From positions 52,046 to 116,045 of the forward strand of contig CBFHTK010000011.1 of the NCBI GenBank assembly GCA_965658745.1: 64,000 nucleotides of DNA. The letters run 5' to 3'. The notes beneath the pieces are model-generated. The model was not told the origin of the DNA. It saw nothing but the letters and a program-made list of their open reading frames with translations, and ran no database searches. The position numbers were made by a program, and so were the translations under genes. This DNA is from JAHDFB01 sp965658745 (GTDB lineage Bacteria > Bacteroidota > Bacteroidia > Chitinophagales > Saprospiraceae). Shown piece after piece: positions 32,905 to 42,031 of the stretch. Numbering within the stretch: position 1 is the stretch's first letter; every line of letters starts with the position of its first letter.

Positions 32905-35670
32905 ATGAAAAATATTTTTACACTATTAATCGCTATGTTGATTTCATTGGGGCTTAGTGCCCAAAAAGGCGCATTGAGTGGCCGCATTGTTGACGAATCT
33001 AATCTTCCATTACCAGGAGCAACAGTCATTATTGAAGATGTATCTGCAACTGTAAGTGATCTAGACGGTAACTATTTGATGACAAATATTCCAGAAGGAG
33101 ATTATACTGTACAGATTTCTTTTATTGGATATAATACCCTAGCGTCAAGTGTTACAGTGATAGCTGGAGAAAATACTCAAGTTAATTTTGAATTAGTACC
33201 GGGAGTGAATTTGAGTGAAATAGTTGTAACTAGTCAATTAAGGGGGCAAGCAAGAGCATTGAGTAACCAGTTTTCAAGCTATAATATAACTAATGTGATC
33301 GCTTCAGATCAGATAGGTCGATTTCCAGATCAAAATATAGGAGACGCATTGAAGCGTGTCTCAGGTATAAACGTACAATATGATCAAGGTGAAGCACGAT
33401 TTGGAAATATCCGTGGTACTTCACCGCAATTGAATGCAGTAACCATTAATGGTGAAAGAATCCCTTCCGCGGAGGCGGAAGATCGTTCTATTCAACTTGA
33501 TCTTATTCCATCTGATATGATCCAGATGGTAGAAGTCAGCAAAGCTGTTACTCCTGATATGGATGCAGACGCAATTGGTGGATCTGTAAATTTAGTGACC
33601 AGAGCGGCTCCTGTTGAACAAAGAATTTCAGGAACACTAGGAGGTGGATATAATATTCTCGCGGAAGAGCCTACATTCAATGGATCACTAATTTTTGGAG
33701 ATCGTTATGCTAACAACAAGTTGGGTGTTATCCTGAGTGCCTCATACTTTGACAATAACTTAGGATCTGATAATGTTGAAGCGGAATGGATCTACGATGA
33801 CACTAATGAGAATGATCGATTTGACGAAGGAGAGGATTTCTGGACAGAGGAAGTTCAGATTAGACAGTATTACCTGCAGAGAATACGCCAGAGCTATTCA
33901 TTATCTTTAGATTATAAATTAAACTCCAACAATACGATTTTCTTTAAAGGGATGTACAACAGACGTAAGGATTGGGAGAATCGATATAGAGCGATTTATT
34001 CAGACATTGAGCAAGACGGAGATCAATGGGTGGGCGAATTGCAGAGAGAAACTAAGTCAGGTACAGAAGATATAAAGTATGCTCGCCTTGAAGATCAACA
34101 AATGATGAATTTTGCACTTTCAGGAGATCATCTTTTTGGACAACTAAAAGTAGATTGGTCAGCAAACTATGCACTAGCTTCGGAAGATCGACCAAATGAA
34201 AGATACTACGAAATAGCTACTGATGGAACGGTTCCTTTAGATGTCGACTTTTCTGATCCAACAAGACCAAAAGTGTCGTCCAATGATCCGCTATATCAGA
34301 ATCCAAGCAGTGCGTGGGAGCTCGGCGAGCTTACTGAAGAGTTTCAAAGTACATCAGATGAAGACATCAATGGGCGTATAGATTTTGAGTTGCCACTTGC
34401 TAATGGTTATAATCAAAGTATCCTAAAGTTCGGAGGAAGAGTAAGAACAAAATCAAAGACTAGATCTAATAATTTCTTTGAGTATTCGCCGACAACCGAT
34501 GACTTATTCAATAGTAGTATTGTCGATGTAGAAGACTTTTCAAAAGATAACTTTTTACCAGGTGACTATACTATAGGATCTTTTACAACAAAGGAGTTTT
34601 TAGGAGACCTTGATTTAAATGACTCAAACTTTGAAAAGGAACAAGATCTAAGTGAACTTGCTGGTAACTTTGACGCATCAGAGGTCATTCTTGGTGGTTA
34701 TGCGATGGTTGAACAAAATATTGGCAAAAATTTACTTTTAGTAGCAGGTCTAAGAGTTGAGCAAACCAACTTGCAGTACGCAGGGTTCCGATACGATAAT
34801 GAGCAGGAAACGCTTGATGCAACAGAAACCGTGCAGAGTGACTATATTAATGTACTACCTGGTCTACATGCTAAGTACAACTTGTCTCCGCGTACCTTAC
34901 TTCGATTTGCTTTTACCAACACGCTTGCAAGACCTAGCTATTTTGATTTAGTTCCATATCGTGAAATTGAAGATGGGGTTGAATTGTCCATTGGTAATCC
35001 AACTTTAGTGCCAACAACATCTATGAATTTGGATTTGATGGCGGAGCATTATTTTGGCAATGTAGGTCTTCTTTCAGGTGGAGTATTCTATAAAGACATT
35101 AGCAATTTTATTGTAAACCAAACTTTTGATGACTATACATTTGAAGGTCAAGAATGGGAATCATTCTCTCAGCCAATCAATGGTGGAAACGCTGCTCTAC
35201 TTGGTGCTGAATTTACATTCCAGCGTCAACTCGATTTTATCACGCCAGCACTTTCAGGGGTAGGTGTATATTTCAATTATACCTTTATTAATTCACAAGT
35301 AACTGACTTCAACTTTGAAGGTCGAGAAGATGATGAGATTCAATTACCTGGATCCCCTCGTCATACTTTGAATGCATCTTTAGCATACGAAGGCAAAAAA
35401 TTTACTTCGAGAGTTTCTGTCAACTATGCAAGTGATTTTATTGATGAAGTAGGAGGAGAATCATTTGCTGATATTCACTATGATCAAGCTACTTTTTTAG
35501 ATTTAAATTTTAGCTATAGCGCTACTGATAATCTAGTTATTTACGCCAATGCGAATAATTTGCTAAATCAACCACTTAGATACTTCCAAGGAGTGTCAAA
35601 TCGAACATATCAAGCAGAATACTATAACGCTAGATTTGATCTTGGGGTGAAGTTTGATTTGGTAAAATAA
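32905..35670 (+). CDS. TonB-dependent receptor with carboxypeptidase-regulatory-like domain
   Basis: A 921-residue outer-membrane transporter. The signal peptide (MKNIFTLLIAMLISLGLSA) is followed by a carboxypeptidase-like regulatory domain (GRIVDESNLPLPGATVIIEDVSATVSDL, about 25-105). A plug domain with RFPDQNIGDALKRVSGINV and TINGERIPS comes next, then a 22-strand-type barrel ending in the aromatic terminal strand YNARFDLGVKFDLVK. It resembles the TonB receptor type that transports large or phosphorylated substrates. The ATG at 32905 gives the correct signal peptide; an ORF start at 32857 would not. The phytase gene follows 37 bases later, so the natural cargo may be phytate or its breakdown products. 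Confidence 0.9.
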   Translation: MKNIFTLLIAMLISLGLSAQKGALSGRIVDESNLPLPGATVIIEDVSATVSDLDGNYLMTNIPEGDYTVQISFIGYNTLASSVTVIAGENTQVNFELVPGVNLSEIVVTSQLRGQARALSNQFSSYNITNVIASDQIGRFPDQNIGDALKRVSGINVQYDQGEARFGNIRGTSPQLNAVTINGERIPSAEAEDRSIQLDLIPSDMIQMVEVSKAVTPDMDADAIGGSVNLVTRAAPVEQRISGTLGGGYNILAEEPTFNGSLIFGDRYANNKLGVILSASYFDNNLGSDNVEAEWIYDDTNENDRFDEGEDFWTEEVQIRQYYLQRIRQSYSLSLDYKLNSNNTIFFKGMYNRRKDWENRYRAIYSDIEQDGDQWVGELQRETKSGTEDIKYARLEDQQMMNFALSGDHLFGQLKVDWSANYALASEDRPNERYYEIATDGTVPLDVDFSDPTRPKVSSNDPLYQNPSSAWELGELTEEFQSTSDEDINGRIDFELPLANGYNQSILKFGGRVRTKSKTRSNNFFEYSPTTDDLFNSSIVDVEDFSKDNFLPGDYTIGSFTTKEFLGDLDLNDSNFEKEQDLSELAGNFDASEVILGGYAMVEQNIGKNLLLVAGLRVEQTNLQYAGFRYDNEQETLDATETVQSDYINVLPGLHAKYNLSPRTLLRFAFTNTLARPSYFDLVPYREIEDGVELSIGNPTLVPTTSMNLDLMAEHYFGNVGLLSGGVFYKDISNFIVNQTFDDYTFEGQEWESFSQPINGGNAALLGAEFTFQRQLDFITPALSGVGVYFNYTFINSQVTDFNFEGREDDEIQLPGSPRHTLNASLAYEGKKFTSRVSVNYASDFIDEVGGESFADIHYDQATFLDLNFSYSATDNLVIYANANNLLNQPLRYFQGVSNRTYQAEYYNARFDLGVKFDLVK

Positions 35671-35707
35671 GCCCCCCCCTGCTACCCCAAAGAACTTAAG
35701 TAGAACT

Positions 35708-36892
35708 ATGAATAATTTACTATATATCATTACATTCCTTCTTCTCTTTATATCCTGTAAGGAGGCAGAAGTCAAGTCTTCCGAAGACATCGATTATGCA
35801 ACTGGGATATTGGAAGCAAGAGAGGATTCTTTGGCTTTGGAATTTGCTTATAATGGACAATCTAGGATTGAAAGGAGTTTATTTCCATCTGTGGAGACAC
35901 AACCCATAGAAGCAGAATCTACAGAAGATGCTGCAGATGATCCTGCAATTTGGATACATCCTAAAGATCCTTCTAAAAGCCTAGTTTTTGGCTCCAACAA
36001 GAAGGGAGGTTTGGCAGTGTATGATTTAAATGGAAAGGAAGTAGGCTACTATCCTTTAGGCGAAGTCAATAATGTTGATATTCTAAAAGACTTTTCGATA
36101 GGAGATAGTGAAATTACGGTTTTGGGGTGTAGTAATCGTACTGACCAATCGGTTGATTTGTTTCAGATAAACGAAGAAACTGGTGAACTCACGGATATCG
36201 CGGATGGCTTGCTAGGAGTTGACACTTCACTGATCGATGATATTTATGGATTCTGCTTTGCTTTTGATAGAGAAAATCAGAAACCGTATTGTGTGATAAA
36301 TGGTAAGAATGGATTAGTCCAGCAATTTGAAATGATATATGTACGGGGAAAAATCCAGCTCGAAATCAGAAGATCTATTCAATTTGAATCTCAGACAGAA
36401 GGGATGGTTGCTGACAGCGAGCTTGGTCATCTTTATGTTGGTGAAGAAGGAGGTGGAATCTGGAAGATACCAATTGATGTGTCAAAAGGCGACACAACTT
36501 TCCTTCTTGCGAACAGTGATAATTCAAATGCGAATATAGTTTACGACATCGAAGGGCTAAGTATTTATAAGCAGAATGGTCAAGGTTACCTAGTTGCCAG
36601 TAGTCAAGGTAATTTTTCATATGCGGTGTTCGATCGAACGGGGAATAATGAATATTTGGGCAGTTTTAAGATTGAAGCATCTGATAAAATTGATGGCGTC
36701 GAAGAAACTGACGGAATAGATATCGTAAGTGATTCCCTTAGTCCACAATTTCCTACTGGAATAATGGTGGCGCAAGATGGATTTAATTACCAAGGTGAGG
36801 AGATGGAATCTCAAAATTTCAAGTACATCAACTTTGAATACGTACTTGCGCAATTTGATGCGCTAAAGTCTGGAAAACCTTCTGAAAAGTAG
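35708..36892 (+). CDS. beta-propeller 3-phytase lipoprotein
   Basis: A 394-residue lipoprotein (lipobox LLLFISC, Cys17). The mature part matches beta-propeller phytases: DAADDPAIWIHPKDPSKSLVFGSNKKGGLAVYDLNGKE holds the Asp-rich calcium site, and LGEVNNVDI, IYGFCFAFD, EGMVADSELGHLYVGEEGGGIW and DIEGLSIYKQNGQGYLVASSQG the following blades. These enzymes hydrolyse phytate (inositol hexakisphosphate) with calcium, releasing phosphate. Lipid anchoring near the TonB receptor encoded just upstream suggests surface or periplasmic phytate scavenging. A run of eight C (35672-35679) lies between the two genes. Confidence 0.9.
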   Translation: MNNLLYIITFLLLFISCKEAEVKSSEDIDYATGILEAREDSLALEFAYNGQSRIERSLFPSVETQPIEAESTEDAADDPAIWIHPKDPSKSLVFGSNKKGGLAVYDLNGKEVGYYPLGEVNNVDILKDFSIGDSEITVLGCSNRTDQSVDLFQINEETGELTDIADGLLGVDTSLIDDIYGFCFAFDRENQKPYCVINGKNGLVQQFEMIYVRGKIQLEIRRSIQFESQTEGMVADSELGHLYVGEEGGGIWKIPIDVSKGDTTFLLANSDNSNANIVYDIEGLSIYKQNGQGYLVASSQGNFSYAVFDRTGNNEYLGSFKIEASDKIDGVEETDGIDIVSDSLSPQFPTGIMVAQDGFNYQGEEMESQNFKYINFEYVLAQFDALKSGKPSEK

Positions 36893-36905
36893 AAATTATA
36901 TATTG

Positions 36906-36950
36906 AAAAAGGGGAGAAAGCTACGGATTCTAGCGATTCTTCCTTTTTTT
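36906..36950. terminator. probable terminator between phytase and proteolipid genes
   Basis: AAAAAGG (36906-36912) pairs with CCTTTTT (36942-36948), extended inward by G-T pairs, with T residues on the plus-strand end. It lies between convergent genes. The long, partly unpaired loop lowers confidence. Confidence 0.45.
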
Positions 36951-36980
36951 GATTGTTATTATCTTATGTCACTAGTCTAC

Positions 36981-37425
36981 TTACGAAGGTAACCCAGTCA
37001 TCGTAAATATCATCACAAAGAGTGCGACCGTTTCTACGATCCCTATGATCATAATGTATTTTGCAGTAACTGGCACCTGCTCCGATTGCATCACAAGCTC
37101 TAGCACCAGCTTTTCCTTGGAAGATAGCTGAACCAGCCATCGCCGCACCAGCAGCAAGACCGATTAATGTCTGCCATAGGTATGAATCAGCATCTAGGTT
37201 GGCGTCCGCGATTGCGTTTTTCAATATCATTCCATAGATAACTTGTGAAAGCGGTGCACCTACGAATATCAGTAAAGCGGTTGCAGCTTTTTGGCCATTA
37301 GTGATCATTTTTTTCCACGCACCAATGGCAGCCATTCCAGCAATACCTGTTCCTATTGCAGATCCTATTGCAGCAATACTCAGTGACATCCCCATATCGC
37401 CTAATCTTATCTTGAGTAGATGCAT
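36981..37425 (-). pseudogene. V-type ATPase subunit K (proteolipid c), frameshifted
   Basis: The frame starting near 37425 reads as a duplicated two-hairpin proteolipid: AIGSAIGTGIAGMAAIGAWKK (helix 1), LLIFVGAPLSQVIYGMILKN (helix 2), and LWQTLIGLAAGAAMAGSAIFQGKAGARACDAIGA (helix 3). After about position 37065 the frame changes to a charged, non-family tail ending at 36964. In another frame the true fourth helix continues, AKYIMIIGIVETVALFVMIF, and stops at 36981. That helix holds the ion-binding Glu. One extra base around 37062-37068 would explain the break; removing it gives GAGASYAKYIMII. No other V-ATPase gene is in the window. It is either a real loss or a sequencing error. Confidence 0.75.
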
Positions 37426-37440
37426 GGAGTTTAAATGCAA

Positions 37441-37722
37441 ATCTTGAAGTTTTTTCGACTATGTCCTGGGGTTCTTTTTTGTTCATTGCTTTCGAATGTC
37501 GGCGTTTATTTCTCAAAAAGGACTGTATATACCATATTGAAGATGAATAAAATTTGTGAAATATGGTTGACAACAATATAACAAAAATGATACAATAGGT
37601 TTAGTGAAAGACTCTAAAAGAAAGAGGTGCAAAACTATTTTATAAGAGTCTACTGAGTCCTATTCTTTCTTCTTGTTTTACGCCAACTTATTTATAGCGT
37701 CATTATCCCTATTTTTACCCCT
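37441..37722. other. divergent intergenic region
   Basis: About 280 bases between the proteolipid pseudogene and the ECF sigma gene. A minus-strand frame (37298-37576) runs into the proteolipid gene in the wrong frame and is a shadow. No good -33/-7 pair was found; an ECF-type promoter for autoregulation cannot be recognised by eye. Confidence 0.4.
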
Positions 37723-38310
37723 ATGAAGCAGAGCGAATTTCGCAGATATCCAGATCTGACTGACGAAGAAATGGTAGTTCTTGTTCAAGATAAGAAGGAC
37801 ATGGAGATCCTTGGATCCCTCTATAATCGCTATCTACTTATGATGATGGGTCTCTGTCTCAAGTACTTGAATCATCAAGATGCTGCAGAAGATGCCGTAA
37901 TGGAGATTTTTGAGATCTTACATAGGCGTTTACCAAATCACCAAGTAGAAAACTTCAGTGCTTGGCTATATCGCTTAGCTTCCAATCACTGTCTTGATAT
38001 TTTGCGAAAGCAACAAAGGACTCTGGCTAAAGATGTTCAGATTATGCAATCAGTTAAAGATGAACGTCATAATGATGATTGGTTAGTTGACGAAGTTCAA
38101 GAAAAAGAAGCTGTCCTTACTAAAATGGAAAAGTGCCTAGAGCAACTAAACGATAAACAGAAGATGTCGATTCAGCTGTTTTATCTTAAAAAGCAGAGTT
38201 ATGAGGATGTATCCAAGAAATTGGGTGCAACTTGGGCTCAGACTCGCTCTTACATTCAGAATGGCAGAAGGAACATGAAGAAATGCATGGAGAAAAATGA
38301 ATCGAACTGA
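37723..38310 (+). CDS. ECF-type RNA polymerase sigma-70 factor
   Basis: A 195-residue sigma factor with region 2 (GLCLKYLNHQDAAEDAVMEIFEILHRRL, then FSAWLYRLASNHCLDILRKQQR) and region 4 (CLEQLNDKQKMSIQLFYLKKQSYEDVSKKLGATWAQTRSYIQNGRRNMKK). Regions 1 and 3 are missing, as expected for group 4 (ECF) factors. It recruits RNA polymerase to a regulon of its own. The next gene, 14 bases downstream, encodes a single-pass membrane protein that probably controls it or responds to it. Confidence 0.92.
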   Translation: MKQSEFRRYPDLTDEEMVVLVQDKKDMEILGSLYNRYLLMMMGLCLKYLNHQDAAEDAVMEIFEILHRRLPNHQVENFSAWLYRLASNHCLDILRKQQRTLAKDVQIMQSVKDERHNDDWLVDEVQEKEAVLTKMEKCLEQLNDKQKMSIQLFYLKKQSYEDVSKKLGATWAQTRSYIQNGRRNMKKCMEKNESN

Positions 38311-38324
38311 TCAAAGAAACGAAC

Positions 38325-39362
38325 ATGATGAATCAGGAAGAGAAACGTAATTTGTTTGAAAGCTGGCAGAAAGGTACAATTTCTGAAAGCGATCTCAAAC
38401 GTTTAGAAGTAGAAGCTCTAGAAGACGATTTCCTCTTCGAAGCTATGGAGGGTTACGCAACAAATCAGCCAAATGATTCAAGTCGCTTATTATCATTGGA
38501 GCGAAAGCTCAAGGATCGTGTTAGGCCTGCAAAGACACGTAGGATTTGGCTTGTACCAGCAGCTGCGGCGACTATTGTTGCTGTTCTAGCAGCGGTGTTC
38601 TTATTGGGAAATGAGACGGATGTTTCAAAATCTAATGAAAGCGAATTGTATAGCGAAGTTCTAAATAAAGCTGAAGATAAAAGTGAAGATCAACCTGAAC
38701 AACTTGCAGCTCTATCTGAAGAAGCTCAGGATGACGAAGGTTTTCAGCAAGAAGAAATCATGACAACGCCTAAAATGCAGGAAAATCAGCAGTTATTGAA
38801 GAAAGAAAGAGAAAAGGACCTTGCTTCTGAAGAAGTTGGAGACATTTCTGCAGATATTGCTAGAGAAGAACCAGAATCTGTAATCGAGGAGGTAATTCCT
38901 AAGCAAGAACTTGGTACTCAAAGTTTACCTTCAACTGATAAAATAGAGGAAGATTTGGCAGAAGAAATGCTTGAAATGGATGCTGATTCATATAGTATGG
39001 AGGATTCGCCAGCAGAAAGTGCTGCAGCTGCTTCTCCGATGGCCAAGAAAAGTTCCCCTATCTCTGCAAGAGCTAATCAAATGAGCAATACCGCAGAATC
39101 TCAGAATTCACAACCCCAAATGGGTTTTAATGCTTTCAAAAAGTACATCAAAGACAACATAAGGAGAACCAAAGCCTCAGATGACAATAATATTCGCGGA
39201 TCTGTTCGTTTAAGTTTCGATGTCAATAATGAGGGTAAGCCAATCAAGATCGAAGTGATCTCTGGATTAGGCTACGGACTAGACAAGGAAGCAATACGAT
39301 TGCTAGAATCCACGCTTTGGACTCAAGGTCAAAATAACGAGCTTAAAATCGATTTTGAATAA
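38325..39362 (+). CDS. membrane partner of the ECF sigma factor, TonB-C-like
   Basis: A 345-residue protein. The N-terminal cytoplasmic part (about 1-70) resembles the anti-sigma-like tails seen beside Bacteroidota ECF factors (LFESWQKGTISESDLKRLEVEALEDDFLFEAMEGY). A transmembrane helix lies at about 74-95, then a long Glu/Ser-rich periplasmic linker (95-260). The C-terminal domain resembles TonB C-terminal folds (IRGSVRLSFDVNNEGKPIKIEVISGLGYGLDKEAIRLLE). The TonB-like end could contact an outer-membrane receptor or simply be a periplasmic sensor. Regulation of the upstream sigma factor is inferred from adjacency. Starts at 38325 and 38328 are both ATG. Confidence 0.7.
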   Translation: MMNQEEKRNLFESWQKGTISESDLKRLEVEALEDDFLFEAMEGYATNQPNDSSRLLSLERKLKDRVRPAKTRRIWLVPAAAATIVAVLAAVFLLGNETDVSKSNESELYSEVLNKAEDKSEDQPEQLAALSEEAQDDEGFQQEEIMTTPKMQENQQLLKKEREKDLASEEVGDISADIAREEPESVIEEVIPKQELGTQSLPSTDKIEEDLAEEMLEMDADSYSMEDSPAESAAAASPMAKKSSPISARANQMSNTAESQNSQPQMGFNAFKKYIKDNIRRTKASDDNNIRGSVRLSFDVNNEGKPIKIEVISGLGYGLDKEAIRLLESTLWTQGQNNELKIDFE

Positions 39363-39368
39363 ATGCTC

Positions 39369-40421
39369 CTAGAATTCCCATGATGCTTTATCAAGATCAA
39401 CTAGACAAGCTGTTAAAAGGTCTATACAATACTGTATGTCATTCTTATTTGCCATTTCAATTACTTGATGTAGATATCGAGTAGGTATAGAAATAGCACC
39501 AGCGATCGAACCACCTTTACTAAATCGTTGAAGAGCACCTGTATCTGTTCCTCCCGCGGGTAAAATTTCCATTTGATAAGGAATAGTATTCTCGGCAGCA
39601 ATATGCTTCATATATCTTATCATCCTGGAATCACAAAGTACGCTTCCATCAAGAATCTTAATAGCAGCTCCTTTACCAAGTTTAGTTACTTGTTCATGAG
39701 CTGCGAATCCTGGCAAGTCATTTGCTATCGTTGTATCAAGTGCTATTGTAAAGTCGGGGTCGATTCCGCTGGCGGCTGTAGTAGCTCCTCTCAGGCCTAC
39801 CTCTTCCTGAACAGTGAAAACAGCATAGACATCATGAGCTGGCTTTGTCTTTTTTAATTGCTTAAGTGTTTCAACTAAGATGAAGACAGATACGCGGTTG
39901 TCTATAGATTTTGAGTTGACGCAGTCTCCCATTTCAATCAATTCGCGTTCTCTCGTGATTGGATCTCCCACGGCGATGTGCTTTTCAACTTCTGCTTTAG
40001 GCATCCCAGTATCTATAAAGTAGTCCTTTATCGCAAGTGGCTTTGCACGTTCTTCCGCACTTAATAGATGAATCGGTTTACAGCCCATTACACCCACAAT
40101 ATCTCCATTTTCGCTATGAATGATGACACGTTGTGCTGTTAATGTTTTTGGATCAAATCCACCCAAAACATGAAAACGGATAAAGCCATCGTCATCAATA
40201 TGCGTAACCATAAATGAAATTTCATCCATGTGTGCTGCAACTAGTACACGCTTCGAATCACTAGCGCGCCCATTCACTTTTGCAATCAAGTTGCCCATAT
40301 TGTCAACGCGAACTTCATCTGCTAGTCCTTTGATTTCTTGTTCAATCAAGGTACGAATCGGTTTTTCGTAACCCGGTGCACCTGGCCTTTCACAGATGTC
40401 TTTTAGTAGTTTAATGTTCAT
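39369..40421 (-). CDS. M42 family metallo-aminopeptidase
   Basis: A 350-residue peptidase of the M42 glutamyl aminopeptidase/TET family. Metal ligands are visible in VLVAAHMDEISFMV, DNRVSVFILVE, the general-base region VQEEVGLRGA and ALDTTIAND. TDTGALQRF and the C-terminal PTRYLHQVIE are family motifs. It trims N-terminal residues from peptides in the cytoplasm, usually as a dodecamer. The ATG at 40421 is preferred because it gives MNIKLLKDICERPGAPGYE at the N-terminus; longer frames extend into the upstream ribonuclease gene. It lies 7 bases after that gene's stop and probably shares its transcript. Confidence 0.92.
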   Translation of the reverse strand: MNIKLLKDICERPGAPGYEKPIRTLIEQEIKGLADEVRVDNMGNLIAKVNGRASDSKRVLVAAHMDEISFMVTHIDDDGFIRFHVLGGFDPKTLTAQRVIIHSENGDIVGVMGCKPIHLLSAEERAKPLAIKDYFIDTGMPKAEVEKHIAVGDPITRERELIEMGDCVNSKSIDNRVSVFILVETLKQLKKTKPAHDVYAVFTVQEEVGLRGATTAASGIDPDFTIALDTTIANDLPGFAAHEQVTKLGKGAAIKILDGSVLCDSRMIRYMKHIAAENTIPYQMEILPAGGTDTGALQRFSKGGSIAGAISIPTRYLHQVIEMANKNDIQYCIDLLTACLVDLDKASWEF

Positions 40422-40428
40422 AACTTTT

Positions 40429-41841
40429 TTATACTTCGTATGAATCCCCTTTTGCTGGGATTTCTGCTTTAACAAAACCATCTTCAACTAGGAAATCACG
40501 CAGTGATTCTTGTGCTTCAATTTCACCATGCACCAAGAATAATTTCTTGACAGATGTTTTTTGGTTCTTTATAAAATCTTTAATTTCGTTTCGGTCGGCG
40601 TGAGCTGAGAATGAATCCATAACTCTTACCTCCGCACGGACTTCTTTCCACTCTCTAAATAGTTTAAGACGGTCAATACCTGCCCGTAACATACCTCCAG
40701 GAGTATCGGGAGAACAATATCCAACAATCAAAAATGTATTTTTAGGATCTTCGATACTGTTAAATAAATGATGCTTGACTCTTCCTGCGTTCATCATTCC
40801 TGACGAACTTACAATAATACATGGACCATCGTAGTCATTAAGCCACTTTGAAGTAGCAACGTCCTTTACGTACTTGAGGGCATTGAATCCGAATGGATTT
40901 TCATCCAAAAGCATATACTCATGCAAATTCTCATCGTAACATTCAGGATGAGAGCCAAAAACAACGGTTGCATTTACAGCCAAAGGCGAATCAACATACA
41001 CAGGAAAATGCGGTAGAATTCCAGCCGTTTCCATCTGGTCCATCATATAAACTATCTCTTGTGTTCGGCCAACACTAAATGCTGGAATAATCAACTTACC
41101 CTTTTTCTCTACGCAAGTATGACGAATAACTTCTAGAAGTGCTTCGCTTTGTTCTGGCTTGGACTCATGTTCTCGATTTCCATATGTTGATTCACAAATA
41201 AGCGTTTCAACTTCAGGCATTGGTTGTGGATCTCGTAGGATCGGTCGATCTGGTCGCCCTATATCCGCGGTAAAACCGACAGTTCTCCATTCACCCTTTT
41301 CTTTTACTTTTAATGCAACAGATGCGCTACCTAGAATATGACCTGCATCTTGGAAGAGGACTTGTACGCGATCATTAATGTATACCCACTGTGCGTAACC
41401 TGTTGTGATGAATTTCTCAAGGCATGGCGCTAAGTCATCAACTGTATAAAGTGGTCTTCTCAGAACATCACTCTTTTTCTTTTTTCGCTTTTTTAGAATT
41501 TTTTTATTGTGCCATTGCACATCACGCTCTTGAATTTTAGCACTGTCCATCAGCATGATATTACACAAACTACGAGTTGCGTGCGTAGCATATATATTCC
41601 CTCTAAATCCATCCTTAACGAGCTGCGGCAATCGACCACAATGGTCAATGTGAGAGTGTGATAAAACTAGACAATCAATTTCTGCTGGATCAAATAACCA
41701 TTCATTGTTCCAATCCCATAAGTGCCTTCCTCTACCTTGAAAAAGCCCGCAGTCTAACAAAATCTTAAAACCATCATCCAATGTGATCAAATGACAGCTT
41801 CCGGTAACATATTGAGCGGCCCCGCAAAACTTAATTTTCAT
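40429..41841 (-). CDS. beta-CASP metallo-beta-lactamase ribonuclease
   Basis: A 470-residue enzyme of the CPSF73/RNase J superfamily. The metallo-beta-lactamase motif 2 is HSHIDHCGRLP. Further histidines lie in YATHATRSL, LFQDAGHILGSA and the SAHADRNEI motif of the beta-CASP domain. The C-terminal LFLVHGE supplies the last ligand. A basic insertion with Lys-rich KKILKKRKKKKS lies near residue 110. It is likely an RNA-specific nuclease, of unknown target. M42 peptidase is encoded just downstream. The length is typical of bacterial RNA-specificity MBL proteins, which lack the RNase J C-terminal domain. Confidence 0.9.
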   Translation of the reverse strand: MKIKFCGAAQYVTGSCHLITLDDGFKILLDCGLFQGRGRHLWDWNNEWLFDPAEIDCLVLSHSHIDHCGRLPQLVKDGFRGNIYATHATRSLCNIMLMDSAKIQERDVQWHNKKILKKRKKKKSDVLRRPLYTVDDLAPCLEKFITTGYAQWVYINDRVQVLFQDAGHILGSASVALKVKEKGEWRTVGFTADIGRPDRPILRDPQPMPEVETLICESTYGNREHESKPEQSEALLEVIRHTCVEKKGKLIIPAFSVGRTQEIVYMMDQMETAGILPHFPVYVDSPLAVNATVVFGSHPECYDENLHEYMLLDENPFGFNALKYVKDVATSKWLNDYDGPCIIVSSSGMMNAGRVKHHLFNSIEDPKNTFLIVGYCSPDTPGGMLRAGIDRLKLFREWKEVRAEVRVMDSFSAHADRNEIKDFIKNQKTSVKKLFLVHGEIEAQESLRDFLVEDGFVKAEIPAKGDSYEV

Positions 41842-42031
41842 ATGTATTTAGTTACAGGCGAAAGATAGCAAATATTGAAGTAATTGTTAGTGTAGATTAC
41901 TGGGTACTAATTGGTCTTAACATTGCTAGGATTTAGTTCTAAAATATCAATTTATGTCTTGAGCTTAATTGACTTTTCGTTTATTCACTAGTTATCAAAC
42001 ACTTGCGGGTGAAAACAATATAACAAAGATC

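Noticed and set aside
35672..35679. Run of eight C between receptor and phytase as a phase-variation switch
   Set aside because: It is outside both reading frames and not between promoter elements, so slippage would have no obvious effect.
37298..37576. 92-codon minus-strand frame upstream of the proteolipid gene
   Set aside because: Its C-terminal part is the wrong-frame translation of proteolipid helix 1.
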